Source: Enterococcus termitis (GTDB lineage Bacteria > Bacillota > Bacilli > Lactobacillales > Enterococcaceae). Taken from it: a stretch of DNA of 64,000 nt. The DNA is taken from contig NZ_MIJY01000023.1 in NCBI RefSeq assembly GCF_001730305.1, forward strand, positions 248,001 through 312,000. Direction: 5' to 3'. Numbering within the stretch: the first letter of the stretch is position 1; each line of letters opens with the position of its first letter. The translations under genes and the position numbers were made by a program. Below are positions 62,321 through 64,000 of the stretch, one piece after another. The notes beneath the pieces are model-generated. The model did not search any database. It saw only the letters and a program-made list of their open reading frames with translations, and was not told the origin of the DNA.

Positions 62321-63517
62321 ATGAAACGACCGTATAATAGTACTGATTATTATGGCTTTGAATTAGCTGCAGGAGATATAGAGGTGAAAGAAAAATGTAT
62401 TACAAAACCAACTGCCAAAAAGAGTAGTTTGTCGATTTACTTTGTATTGATCAAAAATGGCTCTGGAAAAGTTCAGATCAATAGTCAGCAATATGAAGTA
62501 AAAAGAGGCAGTGTTTTATGGCTGTTTTCTTATCACGTCTATCATTTTAGTGAAATAACCGAAGAGATAGAGCTGATTTCCTTTAAGCTATCGTTAAACG
62601 TTTTAATGCTTTCTGCGTTAACTACGCAAGCGGTAGATCAACATATGAATTTTTTTGATTATTGGGATGTCCCAGTCCTTACTTGTCGCGAGCAGGAATT
62701 TCCTTATTTAGCTGGCCTTTTTGAACAGGCGCTGCAAGAAACAGAAAAACGAGATCGCTTGTCTGATTTGTCTTTATTAGCAGTCCTTTATCAAGTGATC
62801 GTATGGTTTGAACGGAGTGCGAGACACTATTGGAATCAAGAAAAAGATAGTCGCGATGCTGCAGCAAAGATACTCATGTATATCCATTTTCATTTTCGTG
62901 AACCGTTGACGTTGCAGGAAACAGCAGAGACATTTAAACTTTCTGCTCAGACGGTCAATCGCAGCTTGAAGCATCTTACAAAAAAGACCTTTGGTGAAAT
63001 ACTTAGCGAGGTACGCATCAATAACGCAATAGCGATGCTGCATTTTGAAGAATTAGAGGTTTCCTATATTGCTGATTTTGTCGGCTATCAGTCAATCCCA
63101 AGTTTTAATAAACAATTTAAACGTTTGACGGGCTATTCACCAACAGAAATGAGGAATGATAAAGTCAAAAAAAGAAAAGAAAATACCTTCCGTTTTCAAA
63201 ACCGTTTGTCTTACGAAATCTATACGTATATTCATCAGCATTATCAAGAAGAGATAACAGTGGAAACTGCGGCTAAATATTTTTATTCTAGTCCGGCTAA
63301 AATCGATCAAATTGTCTTAGCAGAGTTTTCTATGACTTTTAATGCCTTGTTGGAATACAATCGTATGCTTTTTGCTCGTTCATTATTATTGAGTACTTCA
63401 AAGAAAATTAGTGAAATCGCTGAAGCATGCGGTTATCAGTCTATTCGCACCTTTAATCGAAATTTTTTGACTTTTTGGGGAAACACGCCGCGTAAATACA
63501 AAGAGTTACTCCAATAA
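62321..63517 (+). CDS. AraC-type regulator with two DNA-binding domains (398 aa)
   Basis: An N-terminal cupin-like effector domain (GSGKVQINSQQYEVKRGSV, residues about 48-66) is followed by one AraC domain at about 184-280 (LTLQETAETFKLSAQTVNRSL, VSYIADFVGYQSIPSFNKQF) and a second at about 298-395 (ITVETAAKYFYSSPAKIDQIV, ISEIAEACGYQSIRTFNRNF). A GAGGTGC SD precedes the ATG. Tandem AraC domains are unusual. Divergence from the reductase gene suggests that gene as a target. Confidence 0.85.
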   Translation: MKRPYNSTDYYGFELAAGDIEVKEKCITKPTAKKSSLSIYFVLIKNGSGKVQINSQQYEVKRGSVLWLFSYHVYHFSEITEEIELISFKLSLNVLMLSALTTQAVDQHMNFFDYWDVPVLTCREQEFPYLAGLFEQALQETEKRDRLSDLSLLAVLYQVIVWFERSARHYWNQEKDSRDAAAKILMYIHFHFREPLTLQETAETFKLSAQTVNRSLKHLTKKTFGEILSEVRINNAIAMLHFEELEVSYIADFVGYQSIPSFNKQFKRLTGYSPTEMRNDKVKKRKENTFRFQNRLSYEIYTYIHQHYQEEITVETAAKYFYSSPAKIDQIVLAEFSMTFNALLEYNRMLFARSLLLSTSKKISEIAEACGYQSIRTFNRNFLTFWGNTPRKYKELLQ

Positions 63518-63579
63518 AGATGAAATAGAAGGATTATACCTGTTTTTGAAAATTTTTCTGAAAATCAATACTATTTCAA

Positions 63580-63608
63580 TTGAAAAACACTAAAAGAACA
63601 GGTATAAT
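63580..63608 (+). promoter_or_regulatory. Promoter of the Mn-riboswitch gene
   Basis: TTGAAA, 17-base spacer, TATAAT. Confidence 0.85.
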
Positions 63609-63667
63609 TAATTTCAGCAATAATTATTTGGTGATCGGATTTCTTTGATCATCATCATATTATTTCA

Positions 63668-63785
63668 TGAGGGAGTAACTGGCGGCTTGCGCTGCGACAA
63701 CATCACCAACTCCGAAAGAAATTTCTGGTGTTGTCTTAAACGGTGAGACTTATGTATGTTCTATTTAGGTAGCATACAGAGGTCT
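63668..63785 (+). promoter_or_regulatory. yybP-ykoY manganese riboswitch
   Basis: The conserved loop elements GAGGGAGTAACTGG and CGACAACATCACCAACTCCG, plus GGTGTTGTC and GGTGAGAC, are in the correct order. The 3' part pairs AGACTTATGTATG with CATACAGAGGTCT and ends in T8, giving a transcriptional terminator. Confidence 0.9.
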
Positions 63786-63903
63786 ATTTTTTTTCGTTTT
63801 TGCTGCGAACTAACCTCTCATTTTAGAGGTCTAATACGTGTTCGTTTCGCTTTTATGAAGTAAAATAGATGTAAGTAGCTGCAAATTACAGAGGAGGAAG
63901 AAC

Positions 63904-64000
63904 ATGTCAGAAGAAAAGAAGGTTCAATTAACCGAGGCGTTCTATACGCAGCCAGAGGCAACAGTCCTGGAAAAGATGAATTCATCTGCAGAAGGGTTGT
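63904..64000 (+). CDS. P-type cation-transporting ATPase, first 32 residues (3' end outside window)
   Basis: The frame opens with MSEEKKVQLTEAFYTQPEATV and continues LEKMNSSAEGL to the edge. FYTQPEATVLEKMNSSAEGL matches the cation-ATPase N-terminal domain of Ca/Mn exporters such as lactococcal YoaB. GAGGAGG precedes the ATG. The manganese riboswitch upstream points to Mn2+ efflux or secretory-pathway Mn/Ca supply. Confidence 0.85.
   Translation, partial: MSEEKKVQLTEAFYTQPEATVLEKMNSSAEGL

Larger units (their letters stand above)
63518..63903. other. Leader region of the P-type ATPase gene
   Basis: 386 bases with a strong promoter, the manganese riboswitch, its terminator, and a downstream CCTCT / AGAGG hairpin near 63820-63833. 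The last 70 bases before the gene hold only the SD GAGGAGG. Confidence 0.8.

Overview
The window is low-GC Gram-positive DNA with strong Shine-Dalgarno sites and classic sigma-A promoters. Gene content (Spx, MecA, RelQ, SpxH, CoiA, RecD2, FemABX, WxL/Csc surface complexes, LytTR/AgrC-type signalling) points to Enterococcus or a very close relative. A formate dehydrogenase and molybdenum-cofactor block suggests an environmental or animal-associated species rather than typical E. faecalis; that assignment is inference from gene content. No tRNA, rRNA, insertion sequence or prophage gene was seen.

Layout. 1-10.9 kb is a conserved core: trpS (cut by the window edge), spx, mecA, coiA, pepF, spxH, a CYTH protein, then relQ-nadK-rluD-mgtE. 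10.9-24.2 kb is housekeeping with small regulatory items: a TetR repressor and a tiny membrane protein sharing one operator sequence, cutC, rlmA, a probable structured RNA before trmL, recD2, a PLP enzyme, a lipid kinase, queT under a preQ1 riboswitch, a FemABX ligase and a zinc-ribbon membrane protein. At 24.2-24.6 kb lies a leader-like segment with a two-repeat CRISPR mini-array plus a degenerate third repeat, and no cas genes nearby.

24.8-38.7 kb is a formate dehydrogenase/molybdenum island: mobA, a formate channel, a MobB-like P-loop protein, FdsG/FdsB/FdsA-like NAD-dependent formate dehydrogenase, moeA, then moaC-moaA-MOSC-mogA-MoeA-like-modABC. Molybdate uptake, most of cofactor synthesis and the enzyme itself are together; molybdopterin synthase (MoaD/MoaE) and FdhD are not in the window.

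38.9-52.8 kb is cell-surface biology: an AraC regulator, a LytTR response regulator with two AgrC-like sensors (one lacking the N-box Asn), and a divergent WxL operon (two DUF916 proteins, one LPXTG protein, three small WxL proteins, one 967-residue leucine-rich-repeat WxL protein, a small membrane protein) ending at an orphan winged-helix regulator. Two identical cre boxes precede the operon, and a 40-bp inverted repeat brackets its first WxL gene.

52.8-64 kb holds a Zur-type box before rpsN2 and a 46-codon basic ORF, two families of structured intergenic repeats, a four-gene sugar-derivative cluster (two Gfo/Idh/MocA dehydrogenases, ThuA, a sugar isomerase), an LTA-synthase-family protein, ttcA, an epimerase-like reductase divergent from a regulator with two AraC DNA-binding domains, and a manganese (yybP-ykoY) riboswitch before the start of a P-type cation ATPase that runs off the window.
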